NCBI GenBank assembly: GCA_031263155.1
Contig: JAISGK010000066.1
Location: forward strand, 1 to 35,670
Direction of reading: 5' to 3'
Length of the DNA: 35,670 bases
Source of the DNA: Clostridiales bacterium
Lineage (GTDB): Bacteria; Bacillota; Clostridia; Lachnospirales; WQUN01
The notes under the pieces are model-generated. The model saw only the letters and a program-made list of their open reading frames with translations, was not told the origin of the DNA and did not search any database. Position 1 is the stretch's first letter. Every line of letters starts with the position of its first letter. The position numbers and the translations under genes were made by a program. Shown piece after piece: positions 1 to 8,085 of the stretch.

Positions 1-134
1 CAATCATATGTGCTGGTAGTTAAGCCCGTTTGTTTCGAAAATTGAAAGGATACTCACCTTTCGATCAGTTTCATGATTGCTTATTTTGCAATAAGAGTTC
101 TTACTGGGTCAAGCATAGCGCTAAAGCGTGGGGC

Positions 135-163
135 TTTACGGCACTTTTGGTAAGTTGTAAAAT
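135..163 (+). promoter_or_regulatory. Possible sigma-A promoter for the ProX-like/HD gene pair
   Basis: TTTACG at 135-140 and TAAAAT at 158-163 are separated by 17 bases in an AT-rich stretch about 95 bases before the first gene. The hexamers are only moderate matches. Bases 1-134 hold no gene I can support; they contain two small hairpins (41-49 with 57-65, and 80-85 with 90-95) without a following T-run. Confidence 0.35.
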
Positions 164-259
164 AAATTGTCCTAAATAAAAATGTTCCAATTCACGCCAT
201 TTTCTGGTAAGCTGAAACCACAACAATACAGCGAGAGACAATGAAGGAATTGGAACAAC

Positions 260-787
260 ATGACAATAACAAAAGTAGTCGCGATGACTAAAAAAGAAGA
301 AGTCTACACTGCGCTTGACGGCCTGGGAATAGAATACCGTAAGGTTGACCACCCGCCGCTGTTCACGGCGGCGGATAATGAGGTTTACCGCATCAATATC
401 GGTGTGGTTATCTTCAAGAACCTGTTTTTGCGCAACAAGGATAAAAGCCGGTACTACCTGCTCTTCTTGCCGCTTGATAAGCGGGCTGATTTGCGGCTTG
501 CGGCTGAGTTGCTTGGCGAAACCCGGTTCAGTTTCGGCAACGCGGAGGAACTGTACGCAAAACTGAACATTCAGCCCGGCTCGGTATCATTCCTAAACGT
601 CATTGGCAAACCGGACACTGATATTACTTTCCTGATGGACAGCAGCGTGAACAGCTACGACTTAATCGGCGTTCACCCAAATGACAACACCGCCACGGTG
701 ATATTTGCGCCGCAGGAGATCCCGAATATTTGGAAACATTATGGCGCTCAGTACAGATACTTGGACTTGGGGGTTCGGAATGACTGA
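260..787 (+). CDS. ProX/YbaK-like aminoacyl-tRNA deacylase (prolyl-tRNA synthetase-associated domain)
   Basis: The 175-residue protein looks like a free-standing prolyl-tRNA synthetase editing domain of the YbaK/ProXp-ala type. In that family such proteins hydrolyse alanine wrongly attached to tRNA-Pro in the cytoplasm. Visible family signatures are the HPPLFT segment near residue 33, KNLFLRNK near residue 54 with the catalytic-type lysine, a PGSVSFL segment near residue 114 and GVHPNDNTATV near residue 145. The length is normal for the single-domain family. ATG 260 follows an AAGGAA-like site at a long spacing; ATG 284 (Met-Thr-Lys-Lys-Glu) is an alternative start that would drop eight residues. 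The stop overlaps the next gene's ATG by 8 bp, suggesting translational coupling. Family assignment is firm; tRNA specificity is inferred. Confidence 0.85.
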   Translation: MTITKVVAMTKKEEVYTALDGLGIEYRKVDHPPLFTAADNEVYRINIGVVIFKNLFLRNKDKSRYYLLFLPLDKRADLRLAAELLGETRFSFGNAEELYAKLNIQPGSVSFLNVIGKPDTDITFLMDSSVNSYDLIGVHPNDNTATVIFAPQEIPNIWKHYGAQYRYLDLGVRND

Positions 788-1394
788 CGAACTAAAAAAA
801 CAACTGCAATTTTTATCCGAAGTTGACAAGATGAAAAGCGTATATCGGCAAACTATGCTTGCGGACAAATCTCGTGAAGAAACCGATGCGGAACACTCGT
901 GGCATTTCGCGCTGATGGCGGTTACTCTTTTCCAGTATGCCGGCTTTGATGGAGTGGACATTAACCGAGTTGTGAAAATGGCGCTCGTTCATGATTTAGT
1001 CGAAATCTATGCCGGGGACACGTCCGCCTATGATGTGAAGGGTTACGAAAGCAAGGGAAAACGGGAAAAAGAGGCGGCGGATAGGTTGTTTGCTTTGCTT
1101 CCGAGCGAGCAAGGCGCAGAGTATCGATCTTTGTGGGAAGAGTTCGATTTGATGGAAACACGGGACGCAAAGTACGCCGCCGCCATTGACAGACTGCAAC
1201 CGTTCCTCAGCAATTACCTAACCAATGGTCACACATGGGTTAAGCACGGCGTTTTTGCAGAGCAGGTATACCAGCGCATGAACCCAGTCAAAACAGCGTT
1301 GCCGGACTTGTGGGAATTCGTGGAGTTCGTAATCCGCGACAGTTGCGAAAAGGGATACATTAAAAATTTTTCTGCTCCCGCATCAGACAACTAA
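780..1394 (+). CDS. HD-domain phosphohydrolase, YfbR-like (COG1896 type)
   Basis: The 204-residue protein is an all-alpha HD-domain hydrolase. The metal-binding pattern is visible as His39 in AEHSW, His71-Asp72 in ALVHDLVEI, Glu75 and Asp80, with a later Asp in the DRLQP segment. Relatives such as E. coli YfbR are 5'-deoxynucleotidases that remove phosphate from dNMPs; the exact substrate here is not readable from sequence. I chose ATG 780, which overlaps the end of the upstream gene, because upstream in-frame sequence (from 705) is an arginine-rich shadow of that gene. The last 15 codons include one arm of a large inverted repeat that reaches the S10 promoter. It is probably cotranscribed with the tRNA editing gene. 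Confidence 0.85.
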   Translation: MTDELKKQLQFLSEVDKMKSVYRQTMLADKSREETDAEHSWHFALMAVTLFQYAGFDGVDINRVVKMALVHDLVEIYAGDTSAYDVKGYESKGKREKEAADRLFALLPSEQGAEYRSLWEEFDLMETRDAKYAAAIDRLQPFLSNYLTNGHTWVKHGVFAEQVYQRMNPVKTALPDLWEFVEFVIRDSCEKGYIKNFSAPASDN

Positions 1395-1425
1395 AATCAA
1401 CAATAAAAATTTTTTCGTATCCCTT
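1350..1425. repeat. Long imperfect inverted repeat spanning the HD gene 3' end and the S10 promoter upstream region
   Basis: The arm at 1350-1371 reads AAGGGATAC, then three bases, then AAAAATTTTT. The arm at 1405-1425 is its reverse complement (AAAAATTTTT, two bases, GTATCCCTT). Nine plus ten bases pair across a 33-base loop. The right arm ends in the first two bases of the S10 -35 hexamer, and its A/T tract occupies the position of an UP element. Confidence 0.75.
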
Positions 1426-1452
1426 GCGCTAGAACTTATTTTATTGTATAAT
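1424..1452 (+). promoter_or_regulatory. Main promoter of the S10-spc-alpha superoperon
   Basis: TTGCGC (1424-1429) is followed after exactly 17 bases by a perfect TATAAT (1447-1452). An A5T6 tract at 1405-1415 lies where an UP element would bind the alpha-subunit C-terminal domain. Transcription should begin near 1459, leaving a leader of about 140 bases before rpsJ. This is the only strong promoter I see for the 15-kb gene cluster. Confidence 0.8.
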
Positions 1453-1496
1453 CCTCTGGTTGCTATAAACAAGGCGTTTTTTTCCACAGGCTCATG

Positions 1497-1571
1497 ACAC
1501 ACACGGCAATGTGTAGCGGCAATCTCTCAGATTGCTTTAGCATTAACCCGGTTGCCCATTCGCATGAGGCA
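1497..1571 (+). promoter_or_regulatory. Structured 5' leader of the S10 operon
   Basis: Three hairpins can be drawn. ACAC 1501-1504 pairs with GTGT 1511-1514. GCAATCT 1519-1525 pairs perfectly with AGATTGC 1529-1535 around a 3-base loop. TGCC 1553-1556 pairs with GGCA 1568-1571. GGCAA 1518-1522 can instead pair with TTGCC 1552-1556, so the leader has mutually exclusive folds. In several bacteria S10 leaders are bound by L4 for autoregulation; whether that holds here is inference. Confidence 0.45.
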
Positions 1572-1598
1572 GTATATTATCCCCCAAAGGAGGTAATC

Positions 1599-1910
1599 AT
1601 GGCAAGCTCCAAGATTCGCATTACATTAAAAGCCTATGACCACAAACTTATCGATCAATCTGTAGCACAAATTATCGAAACGGCAAAGCGTACAGGCGCA
1701 AAGGTATCGGGCCCTATTCCACTGCCCACCCGCAAAGAGGTTATTACTATTTTACGAGCGGTCCATAAATACAAAGACAGTCGTGAGCAATTTGAAATGC
1801 GAACGCATAAGCGCCTCATAGACATCATTATGCCTACACAGCGCACAGCCGACGCCATCTCGCGTTTGGATATGCCAGACGGCGTGGATATCATGCTAAA
1901 GATCACCTGA
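1599..1910 (+). CDS. rpsJ: 30S ribosomal protein S10
   Basis: The 103-residue product is S10, a protein of the small-subunit head that also binds NusB during transcription antitermination. It shows the family text [15 protein letters not shown] near the N-terminus, SGPIPLPT near residue 50 and [12 protein letters not shown] near residue 68. The length is standard. ATG 1599 is chosen because AAAGGAGG ends at 1593, five bases before it; in-frame sequence back to 1494 belongs to the leader. It is the first gene of the superoperon. A 14-bp unit including its last codons and stop is duplicated directly downstream. Confidence 0.97.
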   Translation: MASSKIRITLKAYDHKLIDQSVAQIIETAKRTGAKVSGPIPLPTRKEVITILRAVHKYKDSREQFEMRTHKRLIDIIMPTQRTADAISRLDMPDGVDIMLKIT

Positions 1911-1926
1911 TTAAAATCACCTGATT
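1902..1926 (+). repeat. Short tandem duplication at the rpsJ stop codon
   Basis: ATCACCTGATT occurs at 1902-1912 and again at 1916-1926, a 14-bp period. The first copy carries the last two sense codons and TGA stop of rpsJ; the second is noncoding. Confidence 0.85.
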
Positions 1927-1986
1927 GGTGCCGTTCAAGGATGTTCGTAATAGTGCTCGATCGTGCCCGTGTGAGGAGGAATCGTT

Positions 1987-2610
1987 ATAAAAAAGGCAAT
2001 CATCGCGCGCAAGCTGGGTATGACACAAATCTTTAGCGATAAAGGAGAACTGTTGCCTGTTACCGTTTTAGAGGCCAGCCCTTGCGTGATAGTACAAAAA
2101 AAGACCGTGGATAAAGATGGTTACAGCGCTGTGCAGGTGGGCTTCGGCGTCGCCAAAAAAAAATCGGTCAACAGCCCCGCCAAAGGGCACTTCGATAAGG
2201 CGGGCGTTTCGCCTGTAAAAATACTTAAAGAGTTAAAACTGGATAACGTGGATAGCCTTAACGTGGGTGACGAAATAAAAGTGGAAGTATTTGCGCCCGG
2301 CGATAGGGTGGACATTAGCGGCGTGAGCAAAGGCAAAGGCTATCAGGGCGCTATAAAACGCTGGGGTCAGCACAGAGGGCCTATGACGCACGGCTCCAAA
2401 TACCATAGGGGCCTTGGCTCTATGGGCAGTGGTACAACGCCTGGCCGCGTAAAAAAAGGCAAGCATATGCCCGGCCATATGGGACATGTGAATGTTACCA
2501 TACAAAACCTCACGGTTGTTAAAGCCGAAGATAATGTCTTGCTCGTTCGCGGGCCTGTACCCGGCGCGAAAAATTCTGTTGTTATTGTAAAATCTACCGT
2601 TAAATCATAA
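1987..2610 (+). CDS. rplC: 50S ribosomal protein L3, apparently starting at ATA
   Basis: L3 binds 23S rRNA near the peptidyl transferase centre and helps start 50S assembly. The conserved N-terminus (Met)[15 protein letters not shown] is fully encoded from 1987, but the codon at the Met position is ATA. AGGAGG at 1974-1979 is seven bases upstream, the ideal distance. The frame is closed by TGA at 1972, and no ATG, GTG or TTG lies between it and ATG 2020, which would remove 11 conserved residues and sit 40 bases from the binding site. The 207-residue length is normal. The central glycine-rich extension ([14 protein letters not shown], about residues 133-146) that reaches toward the catalytic centre is intact. 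A base-call error (ATG read as ATA) is the main alternative. Confidence 0.93.
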   Translation: MKKAIIARKLGMTQIFSDKGELLPVTVLEASPCVIVQKKTVDKDGYSAVQVGFGVAKKKSVNSPAKGHFDKAGVSPVKILKELKLDNVDSLNVGDEIKVEVFAPGDRVDISGVSKGKGYQGAIKRWGQHRGPMTHGSKYHRGLGSMGSGTTPGRVKKGKHMPGHMGHVNVTIQNLTVVKAEDNVLLVRGPVPGAKNSVVIVKSTVKS

Positions 2611-2631
2611 AGTCGGAAAGGAGGCGGAGGA

Positions 2632-3252
2632 ATGGCAACTGTACCCGTTTTTAATCAGGCTGGCGGCGAGGTCGGCACTATGGAATTGCCCGATGGCATA
2701 TTCGGCGTTGAAGTAAACGAGCATGTCGTGCATATGTCCGTCGTGCAATATTTGGCAAATCAACGGCAGGGTACCAAAAGCACCAAAACCCGCGCCGAGG
2801 TACGCGGAGGCGGTCGCAAACCATGGCGGCAAAAAGGTACGGGTCGCGCGCGGCAAGGTTCTACGCGCTCACCGCAATGGACGGGCGGCGGCGTTGTATT
2901 CGCGCCAAAACCGAGGGATTTTTCCGTTCGCCTTAATAAGAAGGAAAAACGCCTCGCGCTTAAATCCGCGCTTACATCAAAAGTGAATGACAAACGGTTT
3001 ATCGTGCTTGATCAATTGGCGCTAAACCAGATAAAAACAAAAGATATGAAGCAGGTATGTGATAACCTTAAACTGGAAAAGGCGCTTATAGTCATCAATG
3101 GCGTTGATAGGAACGTCGCGCTCTCCGCGCGCAATTTGCCCAAGATTAAAACCGCTGCGGTTAACACCATTAATGTATACGATATCCTCAAGTACGATAC
3201 TTTTGTTGTCACTAAAGAGGCTGTGCAGAAAATGCAGGAGGTGTACGCGTAA
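2632..3252 (+). CDS. rplD: 50S ribosomal protein L4
   Basis: This 206-residue protein is L4, whose long loop lines the nascent-peptide exit tunnel. The loop is recognisable at about residues 45-95, with [19 protein letters not shown] and the following [11 protein letters not shown]. In E. coli L4 represses its own operon by binding the S10 leader; in Gram-positives an L4-binding leader has also been described, so it is the natural candidate ligand for the folded leader upstream. GGAGG at 2620-2624 precedes ATG 2632. Its TAA stop shares one base with the rplW ATG. Confidence 0.97.
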   Translation: MATVPVFNQAGGEVGTMELPDGIFGVEVNEHVVHMSVVQYLANQRQGTKSTKTRAEVRGGGRKPWRQKGTGRARQGSTRSPQWTGGGVVFAPKPRDFSVRLNKKEKRLALKSALTSKVNDKRFIVLDQLALNQIKTKDMKQVCDNLKLEKALIVINGVDRNVALSARNLPKIKTAAVNTINVYDILKYDTFVVTKEAVQKMQEVYA

Positions 3253-3551
3253 TGGCGGATCTTAAATATTATGATATATTGCTCAAACCGCTTGTAACAG
3301 AAAAATCGATGAGCATGATGGCGGGAAAGCGTTATGCCTTTTATGTTCACCCCGACGCCAACAAAACCCAGGTGAAAGAGGCTGTGGAAAAGCTCTTTGA
3401 CGGCACGAAGGTGCGCAAGGTAAACACCATGAATCTGGAAGGCAAAACAAAACGCCGCCGATATGTGGCGGGAAAAACCGCCGCGCGCAAGAAGGCAATA
3501 GTTCAACTGACCGATGACAGCAAAGAAATAGAGATATTCCAGGGTATGTAG
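3252..3551 (+). CDS. rplW: 50S ribosomal protein L23
   Basis: The 99-residue product is L23, positioned at the tunnel exit where trigger factor and signal recognition particle dock. Family features are YYDILLKPLVTEKS at the N-terminus, the FYVHPDANKTQVKEAVE segment and VRKVNTMNLEGK. The start ATG overlaps the last base of rplD, so translation is probably coupled; an AGGAGG lies inside the end of rplD. Length is normal. Confidence 0.96.
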   Translation: MADLKYYDILLKPLVTEKSMSMMAGKRYAFYVHPDANKTQVKEAVEKLFDGTKVRKVNTMNLEGKTKRRRYVAGKTAARKKAIVQLTDDSKEIEIFQGM

Positions 3552-3559
3552 TTTGCTCA

Positions 3560-3606
3560 AGTTTGGATTAAAATTTAGATTAAGTTTGTATTAAGATTTA
3601 AATCAA
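3560..3606 (+). repeat. Four degenerate 11-12 bp tandem units between rplW and rplB
   Basis: Units AGTTTGGATTAA (3560-3571), AATTTAGATTAA (3572-3583), GTTTGTATTAA (3584-3594) and GATTTAAATCAA (3595-3606) lie head to tail in the 71-base gap. They end just before the rplB ribosome binding site. Confidence 0.65.
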
Positions 3607-3622
3607 GAAGGGAGAGAGGCCC

Positions 3623-4456
3623 GTGGGCGTAAAACGATATACTGCGTACACCCCTTCACGCCGTCACATGACTGTTTCAGATTTTGCCGAGATTACAAAG
3701 TCTAAGCCCGAAAAAAGTTTGGTAGTTCACCTGAAAAAGTCGGCAGGGCGTAATGCCCAAGGCAAAATAACGGTTCGTCACATCGGCGGCGGTGAAAAAA
3801 AGAAATATCGCGTCATAGATTTTAAGCGTAACAAGGATGGCATACCCGCCAAGGTAAAAGCCATAGAGTACGATCCTAACCGCTCGTCTAACATCGCCTT
3901 ACTGTTTTACAACGATGGCGAAAAGAGATATATTCTCGCGCCAAACGGACTAAAAGTGGGCGACACCATTGTTAGTGGAAATACCGCCGAGATTCGCGCG
4001 GGTAATTCGCTGCCCCTAAAAAATATCCCCATTGGCGCCGAGATACACAACTTGGAGATGAAACCCGGCGCGGGAGGCCAACTGGTGCGCAGTGCGGGCA
4101 ATGTCGCCCAGCTTATGGCAAAAGATGTAAAATACGCGACAGTGCGTTTGCCATCGGGCGAAATGCGCATGTTGCCCATAGAATGTCGCGCTACCCTAGG
4201 CCAGGTAGGAAACTTGGATCACGAGTTGATAAACGTGGGTAAAGCAGGCAAAAAGCGTCACATGGGTATTAGGCCCACGGTGCGCGGTTCTGTAATGAAT
4301 CCAAACGACCACCCACATGGCGGCGGTGAAGGCAAAGCGCCCGTCGGTCGCTCCGCGCCCAGCACCCCCTGGGGCAAGCCCGCGCTCGGCTTAAAAACGC
4401 GTAAACGTAAAAAAGCGTCCAATAAAATGATAGTACGCCGTCGCGGTAAGAAATAA
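3623..4456 (+). CDS. rplB: 50S ribosomal protein L2
   Basis: L2 is a core 23S rRNA-binding protein needed for subunit association and close to the peptidyl transferase centre. The 277-residue product has the family length. The C-terminal signature [18 protein letters not shown], containing the conserved histidine region, is at about residues 226-243, followed by the basic tail [20 protein letters not shown]. Translation starts at GTG 3623 after GGGAGAG; the resulting N-terminus ([12 protein letters not shown]) matches the family. An AT-rich repeat gap precedes it. Confidence 0.97.
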   Translation: MGVKRYTAYTPSRRHMTVSDFAEITKSKPEKSLVVHLKKSAGRNAQGKITVRHIGGGEKKKYRVIDFKRNKDGIPAKVKAIEYDPNRSSNIALLFYNDGEKRYILAPNGLKVGDTIVSGNTAEIRAGNSLPLKNIPIGAEIHNLEMKPGAGGQLVRSAGNVAQLMAKDVKYATVRLPSGEMRMLPIECRATLGQVGNLDHELINVGKAGKKRHMGIRPTVRGSVMNPNDHPHGGGEGKAPVGRSAPSTPWGKPALGLKTRKRKKASNKMIVRRRGKK

Positions 4457-4465
4457 GGAGGGATT

Positions 4466-4750
4466 ATGAGCAGGTCTCTTAAAAAAGGCCCGTTTGCGGA
4501 TGGGCATTTAATGAAAAAAGTAGAAGAGCAAAACAATGCGGCCAATAAGGCGGTGATCAAAACCTGGTCTCGCAGATCTACCATTTTCCCGCAGATGATC
4601 GGGCTTACCATCGCCGTTCATGATGGACGTAAGCATGTTCCGGTATACATCACCGAAGATATGGTGGGTCACAAGTTGGGCGAGTTTGCGCTAACAAGAA
4701 CTTACCGCGGCCATGGCAAGGACGCCGAAAAGCGTTCCAAGGCCAGATAA
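4466..4750 (+). CDS. rpsS: 30S ribosomal protein S19
   Basis: The 94-residue product is S19 of the small-subunit head, which pairs with S13 and contacts tRNA. The start [17 protein letters not shown] and the segment [22 protein letters not shown] are diagnostic. It begins nine bases after rplB behind AAGGAGG. Length is normal. Confidence 0.97.
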   Translation: MSRSLKKGPFADGHLMKKVEEQNNAANKAVIKTWSRRSTIFPQMIGLTIAVHDGRKHVPVYITEDMVGHKLGEFALTRTYRGHGKDAEKRSKAR

Positions 4751-4759
4751 GGAGCGAAC

Positions 4760-5149
4760 ATGTCAAAAGGACACAGAACACAAATAAAAAAGGATCGTAA
4801 CGAGGAGTACAAAGACTCTAGACCGCAAGCCCACCATATGTTTGCGCGCGTTTCAGACACCAAAGCGCGCATAGTGCTGGATCAGATAAAAGGCAAAGGC
4901 ATAGGCGACGCGCTTGCTGTTTTGCGTTACTCACCCCGCTACGCTTCGTACCTTATAGAGAAAGTATTAAAATCGGCTGTAGCTAACGCCGAAAACAACT
5001 TGGATATGGATGCTAGCACCCTATTCGTGGAAGAAGTGAGAGCCAACTCTGGTCCGACCATGAAGCGTATAAAACCCCGGGCGAGGGGTCAGGCTTACCG
5101 TATACACAAACGAACAAGCCACATATCCGTTATACTAAACTCGCGATAG
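4760..5149 (+). CDS. rplV: 50S ribosomal protein L22
   Basis: L22 lines the exit tunnel opposite L4. The C-terminal hairpin signature [18 protein letters not shown] is present at about residues 97-114, and the core has [12 protein letters not shown] and ANAENNLD. At 129 residues it is about 15-20 residues longer than many homologues because of a polar N-terminal extension ([20 protein letters not shown]) before the conserved core. An internal ATG at codon 27 would give a shorter form, but GGAG at 4750-4753 fits the upstream start. Confidence 0.95.
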   Translation: MSKGHRTQIKKDRNEEYKDSRPQAHHMFARVSDTKARIVLDQIKGKGIGDALAVLRYSPRYASYLIEKVLKSAVANAENNLDMDASTLFVEEVRANSGPTMKRIKPRARGQAYRIHKRTSHISVILNSR

Positions 5150-5159
5150 GAGGTTATTC

Positions 5160-5816
5160 ATGGGGCAAAAGGTTAATCCGCACGGGTTAAGGCTGGGCAT
5201 TGTAAAAGAATGGGATTCCGTTTGGTACGCGGAGAAAGACTTTTCTAAATATTTGGTAGAGGATAACTTGCTGCGCAAGTACATTAAAAAAAGATTGTAT
5301 CAAGCGGGCATTTCGCGCATTGGAATTCAGAGAACGACAGATCGCGTTAGAATAACGATCCACACCGCAAAGCCGGGCATCATTATCGGGCGCAATGGAC
5401 AGGCAATAGATGATCTGGCCAAGCAGCTTCAAACCATGACAGACCAAAAAGTTATGGTTAATGTAGAAGAGATCCGACGCCCCGAGTTAGACGCGCAGCT
5501 TGTTGCGGAAACGATCGCGCGGGATCTTGAAGAGCGTATTACCTTTCGCCGCGCCATGAGGCAGGCTATGACGCGCACTATGAAGCTGGGCGCGAAAGGC
5601 ATGAAAGCCGCAGTGGCCGGTCGTTTGGGTGGGGCGGATATAGCGCGTACCGAGCAGTACCACGATGGCACGATCCCGCTGCAAACCCTGCGCGCCGATA
5701 TAGATTACGGTTTTGCTGAGGCGGATACGACATTTGGCAAGATCGGCGTCAAAACGTGGATTTATAAAGGCGAGGTGCTTCCTAAAAAGCCCAAAAGAGA
5801 AAGAGAAAGAAAATGA
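5160..5816 (+). CDS. rpsC: 30S ribosomal protein S3
   Basis: S3 shapes the mRNA entry channel and contributes to ribosomal helicase activity. The protein opens with [14 protein letters not shown] type II KH domain carries the GXXG loop GRNG at residues 77-80, and the C-terminal domain has the [21 protein letters not shown] segment. Length (218) is standard. The AGGAGG directly before ATG 5160 overlaps the end of rplV. Confidence 0.97.
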   Translation: MGQKVNPHGLRLGIVKEWDSVWYAEKDFSKYLVEDNLLRKYIKKRLYQAGISRIGIQRTTDRVRITIHTAKPGIIIGRNGQAIDDLAKQLQTMTDQKVMVNVEEIRRPELDAQLVAETIARDLEERITFRRAMRQAMTRTMKLGAKGMKAAVAGRLGGADIARTEQYHDGTIPLQTLRADIDYGFAEADTTFGKIGVKTWIYKGEVLPKKPKRERERK

Positions 5817-5861
5817 TTTCGCAAAATCAAAGTTTTAAATAACGAAGGGAGCAAGCGACAC

Positions 5862-6305
5862 ATGGCGCTTATGCCTAAAAGGGTAAAGAGACGCAAACAG
5901 TTTCGCGGTCGTATGAGAGGACGCGCGCTGCGCGGTAACAAGATCACATACGGAGATTTTGGATTGGTCGCACTTGAACCCAGCTGGATAAAATCAAACC
6001 AAATAGAAGCCGCCCGTGTTGCCATGACGCGTTTTATAAAGCGCGGCGGTAAGGTTTGGATAAAGATATTTCCTGATAAACCCGTTACCGAAAAGCCCGC
6101 CGAAACCCGAATGGGCAGCGGCAAAGGCTCGCCGGAATTTTGGGTGGCTGTGGTAAAACCCGGCAGAGTTATGTTTGAGTTGGGCGGAGTTGAAGAGTCA
6201 CTTGCAAAGGAGGCTTTGCGTCTCGCGGCTTACAAGCTGCCTATTAAGTGCAAGATTGTCTCTAAGGCAGATCAGGAAGCGGAAGGTGATAGCATTGAAA
6301 ACTAA
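5862..6305 (+). CDS. rplP: 50S ribosomal protein L16
   Basis: L16 organises the A-site region of the large subunit and contacts aminoacyl-tRNA. The 147-residue protein begins [18 protein letters not shown] and contains [13 protein letters not shown], the [19 protein letters not shown] segment and the loop [21 protein letters not shown], all typical. Its 3' end overlaps the start of rpmC by 11 bp, giving a coupled pair. Confidence 0.97.
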   Translation: MALMPKRVKRRKQFRGRMRGRALRGNKITYGDFGLVALEPSWIKSNQIEAARVAMTRFIKRGGKVWIKIFPDKPVTEKPAETRMGSGKGSPEFWVAVVKPGRVMFELGGVEESLAKEALRLAAYKLPIKCKIVSKADQEAEGDSIEN

Positions 6306-6507
6306 AAAGTATCTTGAAGATATACGCGGCAAAACGCTGGATGAGTTGGTGGATGAGTTGACTAACGCAAAGAAAGAACTTTTTAACCTGCGTTTTCAAA
6401 ATGCCACCAACCAGCTAGATAACACTTCACGTATACACGACGTGCGCAAAAACATAGCTAGAATTCAAACCATTATTACACAAAAAAAAATGGGCATTGC
6501 GGAATGA
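6295..6507 (+). CDS. rpmC: 50S ribosomal protein L29, TTG start
   Basis: The 70-residue product is L29, a two-helix protein at the tunnel exit beside L23. The sequence [20 protein letters not shown] followed by [17 protein letters not shown] is diagnostic. TTG 6295 is chosen: GGAAGG at 6281-6286 is eight bases upstream and the product then has the normal length. GTG 6286 is a possible alternative adding three residues. The gene overlaps the end of rplP by 11 bp. Confidence 0.92.
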   Translation: MKTKKYLEDIRGKTLDELVDELTNAKKELFNLRFQNATNQLDNTSRIHDVRKNIARIQTIITQKKMGIAE

Positions 6508-6547
6508 TAGAGCGCGATAAGCGTCTCGCCTTTAGAAAGGAACCTAT

Positions 6548-6802
6548 ATGGAGCGAAATTTACGCAAAACCAGAACAGGCAGGGTAATAAGCGACAAGAT
6601 GGACAAAACCATCGTCGTTGCCGTAGAAAACAATGTAAAACACCCTCTGTATGGAAAAATTATGAAGCGCACGTATAAATTAAAAGCGCATGACGAAAAA
6701 AACGAATGCGCCATTGGCGACAGAGTGCGCGTTATGGAGACAAAGCCACTTAGCAAAGAAAAAAGGTGGAGAATGGTTAGTATAGTAGAAAAAGCGAAAT
6801 AA
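6548..6802 (+). CDS. rpsQ: 30S ribosomal protein S17
   Basis: S17 is an OB-fold primary binder of 16S rRNA. The 84-residue product contains [24 protein letters not shown], the [20 protein letters not shown] core and the [19 protein letters not shown] signature, all expected. It starts at ATG 6548 after AAAGGAA and is separated from rpmC by 40 bases. Confidence 0.96.
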   Translation: MERNLRKTRTGRVISDKMDKTIVVAVENNVKHPLYGKIMKRTYKLKAHDEKNECAIGDRVRVMETKPLSKEKRWRMVSIVEKAK

Positions 6803-6819
6803 CTTCGGAGGTATTTTGC

Positions 6820-7188
6820 ATGATTCAGCAAGAAACAAGATTGTCGGCGGCGGACAATTCTGGCGCGAAAGAATTGTTGTGTATTCGCGTGTTGGGCGGT
6901 TCGCGGCGCAGATATGGCAACATTGGCGATATTATCGTTTGTGCGGTTAAAAATGCAACTCCCGGTGGCGTGGTCAAAAAAGGCGAAGTGGTTAAAGCTG
7001 TTATTGTACGCACGGTTAAAGGCGCCCATAGGCCGGATGGTTCGCACATCCGCTTCGATGAAAACGCGGCCGTGATTATAAAAGAAGACAAAACGCCCAG
7101 AGGCACCCGCATTTTCGGCCCTGTGGCAAGAGAACTGAGAGAGAAGCAGTTTACAAAAATTCTTTCGCTGGCCCCAGAAGTGTTGTAG
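6820..7188 (+). CDS. rplN: 50S ribosomal protein L14
   Basis: L14 lies at the subunit interface and forms bridge B8. The 122-residue length is exact for the family. Signatures are the N-terminal [20 protein letters not shown], the [13 protein letters not shown] segment and [36 protein letters not shown] site precedes ATG 6820. Confidence 0.97.
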   Translation: MIQQETRLSAADNSGAKELLCIRVLGGSRRRYGNIGDIIVCAVKNATPGGVVKKGEVVKAVIVRTVKGAHRPDGSHIRFDENAAVIIKEDKTPRGTRIFGPVARELREKQFTKILSLAPEVL

Positions 7189-7198
7189 GAGGCGCGTA

Positions 7199-7522
7199 AT
7201 GGTTAAAGTTAGGCTCAAAAAAGGCGACAATGTGAAGATTATAGCCGGTAAAGACAAGGGAAAGCAAGGCAAGGTGCTTTTTATAGACAGGGACAAAAAC
7301 CGCGCAATAGTGGAAGGTATTAACATCGTTATGAAGCACGCCAAACCCAGCCGCACTAACCAGCGTGGCGGTATAGTCTCAAAAGAATCTCCCATTCACG
7401 TGTCCAATTTGATGTATATGCATCACGGTAAACCCACGCGTATAGCATATAGGTTAATCGAAGGCGATAAAGGCTTTACCAAGCAGCGTGTCGCGGTTAT
7501 TACTGGCGAGGTTATTGATTAG
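7199..7522 (+). CDS. rplX: 50S ribosomal protein L24
   Basis: L24 is a KOW-domain protein that initiates 50S assembly by binding the 5' end of 23S rRNA. The KOW motif is visible near the N-terminus as [21 protein letters not shown], followed by [14 protein letters not shown] and the IHVSNLM segment. The 107-residue length is normal, and GGAGG ends a few bases before the start at 7199. Confidence 0.97.
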   Translation: MVKVRLKKGDNVKIIAGKDKGKQGKVLFIDRDKNRAIVEGINIVMKHAKPSRTNQRGGIVSKESPIHVSNLMYMHHGKPTRIAYRLIEGDKGFTKQRVAVITGEVID

Positions 7523-7530
7523 GAGGCAGC

Positions 7531-8076
7531 ATGAACCGTTTAAGAGAAATCTACGAAACCCAGTTTGTAGACGCCCTGGTTAAAAAATTCGGCTATAAAA
7601 ACAGGCTTCAAGCGCCGCGAATCGAAAAGGTCGTTGTCAACATGGGCTTGGGCGAAGCAAAAGACAACGCCAAAGTAATAGAATCCGCGGTGAGTGATTT
7701 GTCCATTGTCACAGGGCAAAAACCTGTTGTAACAAAGGCAAAAAAATCTGTCGCCGCGTTTAAGTTGCGCGCGGGTATGCCTATCGGCTGTAAAGTCACG
7801 TTGCGCGGAGAACGTATGTACAGTTTTGTCGATAGGCTCATAAATATCGGGCTGCCGCGCGTGCGTGATTTTAGAGGCGTAAAACCCAACGCTTTTGACG
7901 GTAGGGGCAATTATTCGCTGGGGATTCGTGAGCAACTCATTTTTCCCGAGATCCAGTTCGACAAAATCGATAAAATACGAGGGATGGAAATTGTATTTGT
8001 GACGACCGCGAAGACGGACGAAGAGGCGCGCGAGCTTCTTACCTTGTATGGTATGCCGTTCGCGAGGGTCCAATAG
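7531..8076 (+). CDS. rplE: 50S ribosomal protein L5
   Basis: L5 binds 5S rRNA and contacts P-site tRNA in the central protuberance. The 181-residue protein shows [18 protein letters not shown], the [20 protein letters not shown] segment, the [15 protein letters not shown] strand and [18 protein letters not shown]. Length and spacing (8 bases after rplX, AGGAGG) are typical. Confidence 0.97.
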   Translation: MNRLREIYETQFVDALVKKFGYKNRLQAPRIEKVVVNMGLGEAKDNAKVIESAVSDLSIVTGQKPVVTKAKKSVAAFKLRAGMPIGCKVTLRGERMYSFVDRLINIGLPRVRDFRGVKPNAFDGRGNYSLGIREQLIFPEIQFDKIDKIRGMEIVFVTTAKTDEEARELLTLYGMPFARVQ

Positions 8077-8085
8077 GAGGCAAAA

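Noticed and set aside
101-352. Minus-strand 83-residue ORF near the window start
   Set aside because: It overlaps a well-supported gene, has no family features and no ribosome binding site.
705-779. Extended start for the HD protein at 705
   Set aside because: The added arginine-rich peptide is a shadow of the upstream gene, and ATG 780 gives the normal family N-terminus.
1519-1535. Intrinsic terminator in the S10 leader
   Set aside because: The 7-bp hairpin is not followed by a T-run, so attenuation by a simple terminator is not supported.
2020-2610. rplC starting at ATG 2020
   Set aside because: It would delete 11 conserved N-terminal residues and place the start 40 bases from the AGGAGG site, although it is the first standard start codon in the frame.
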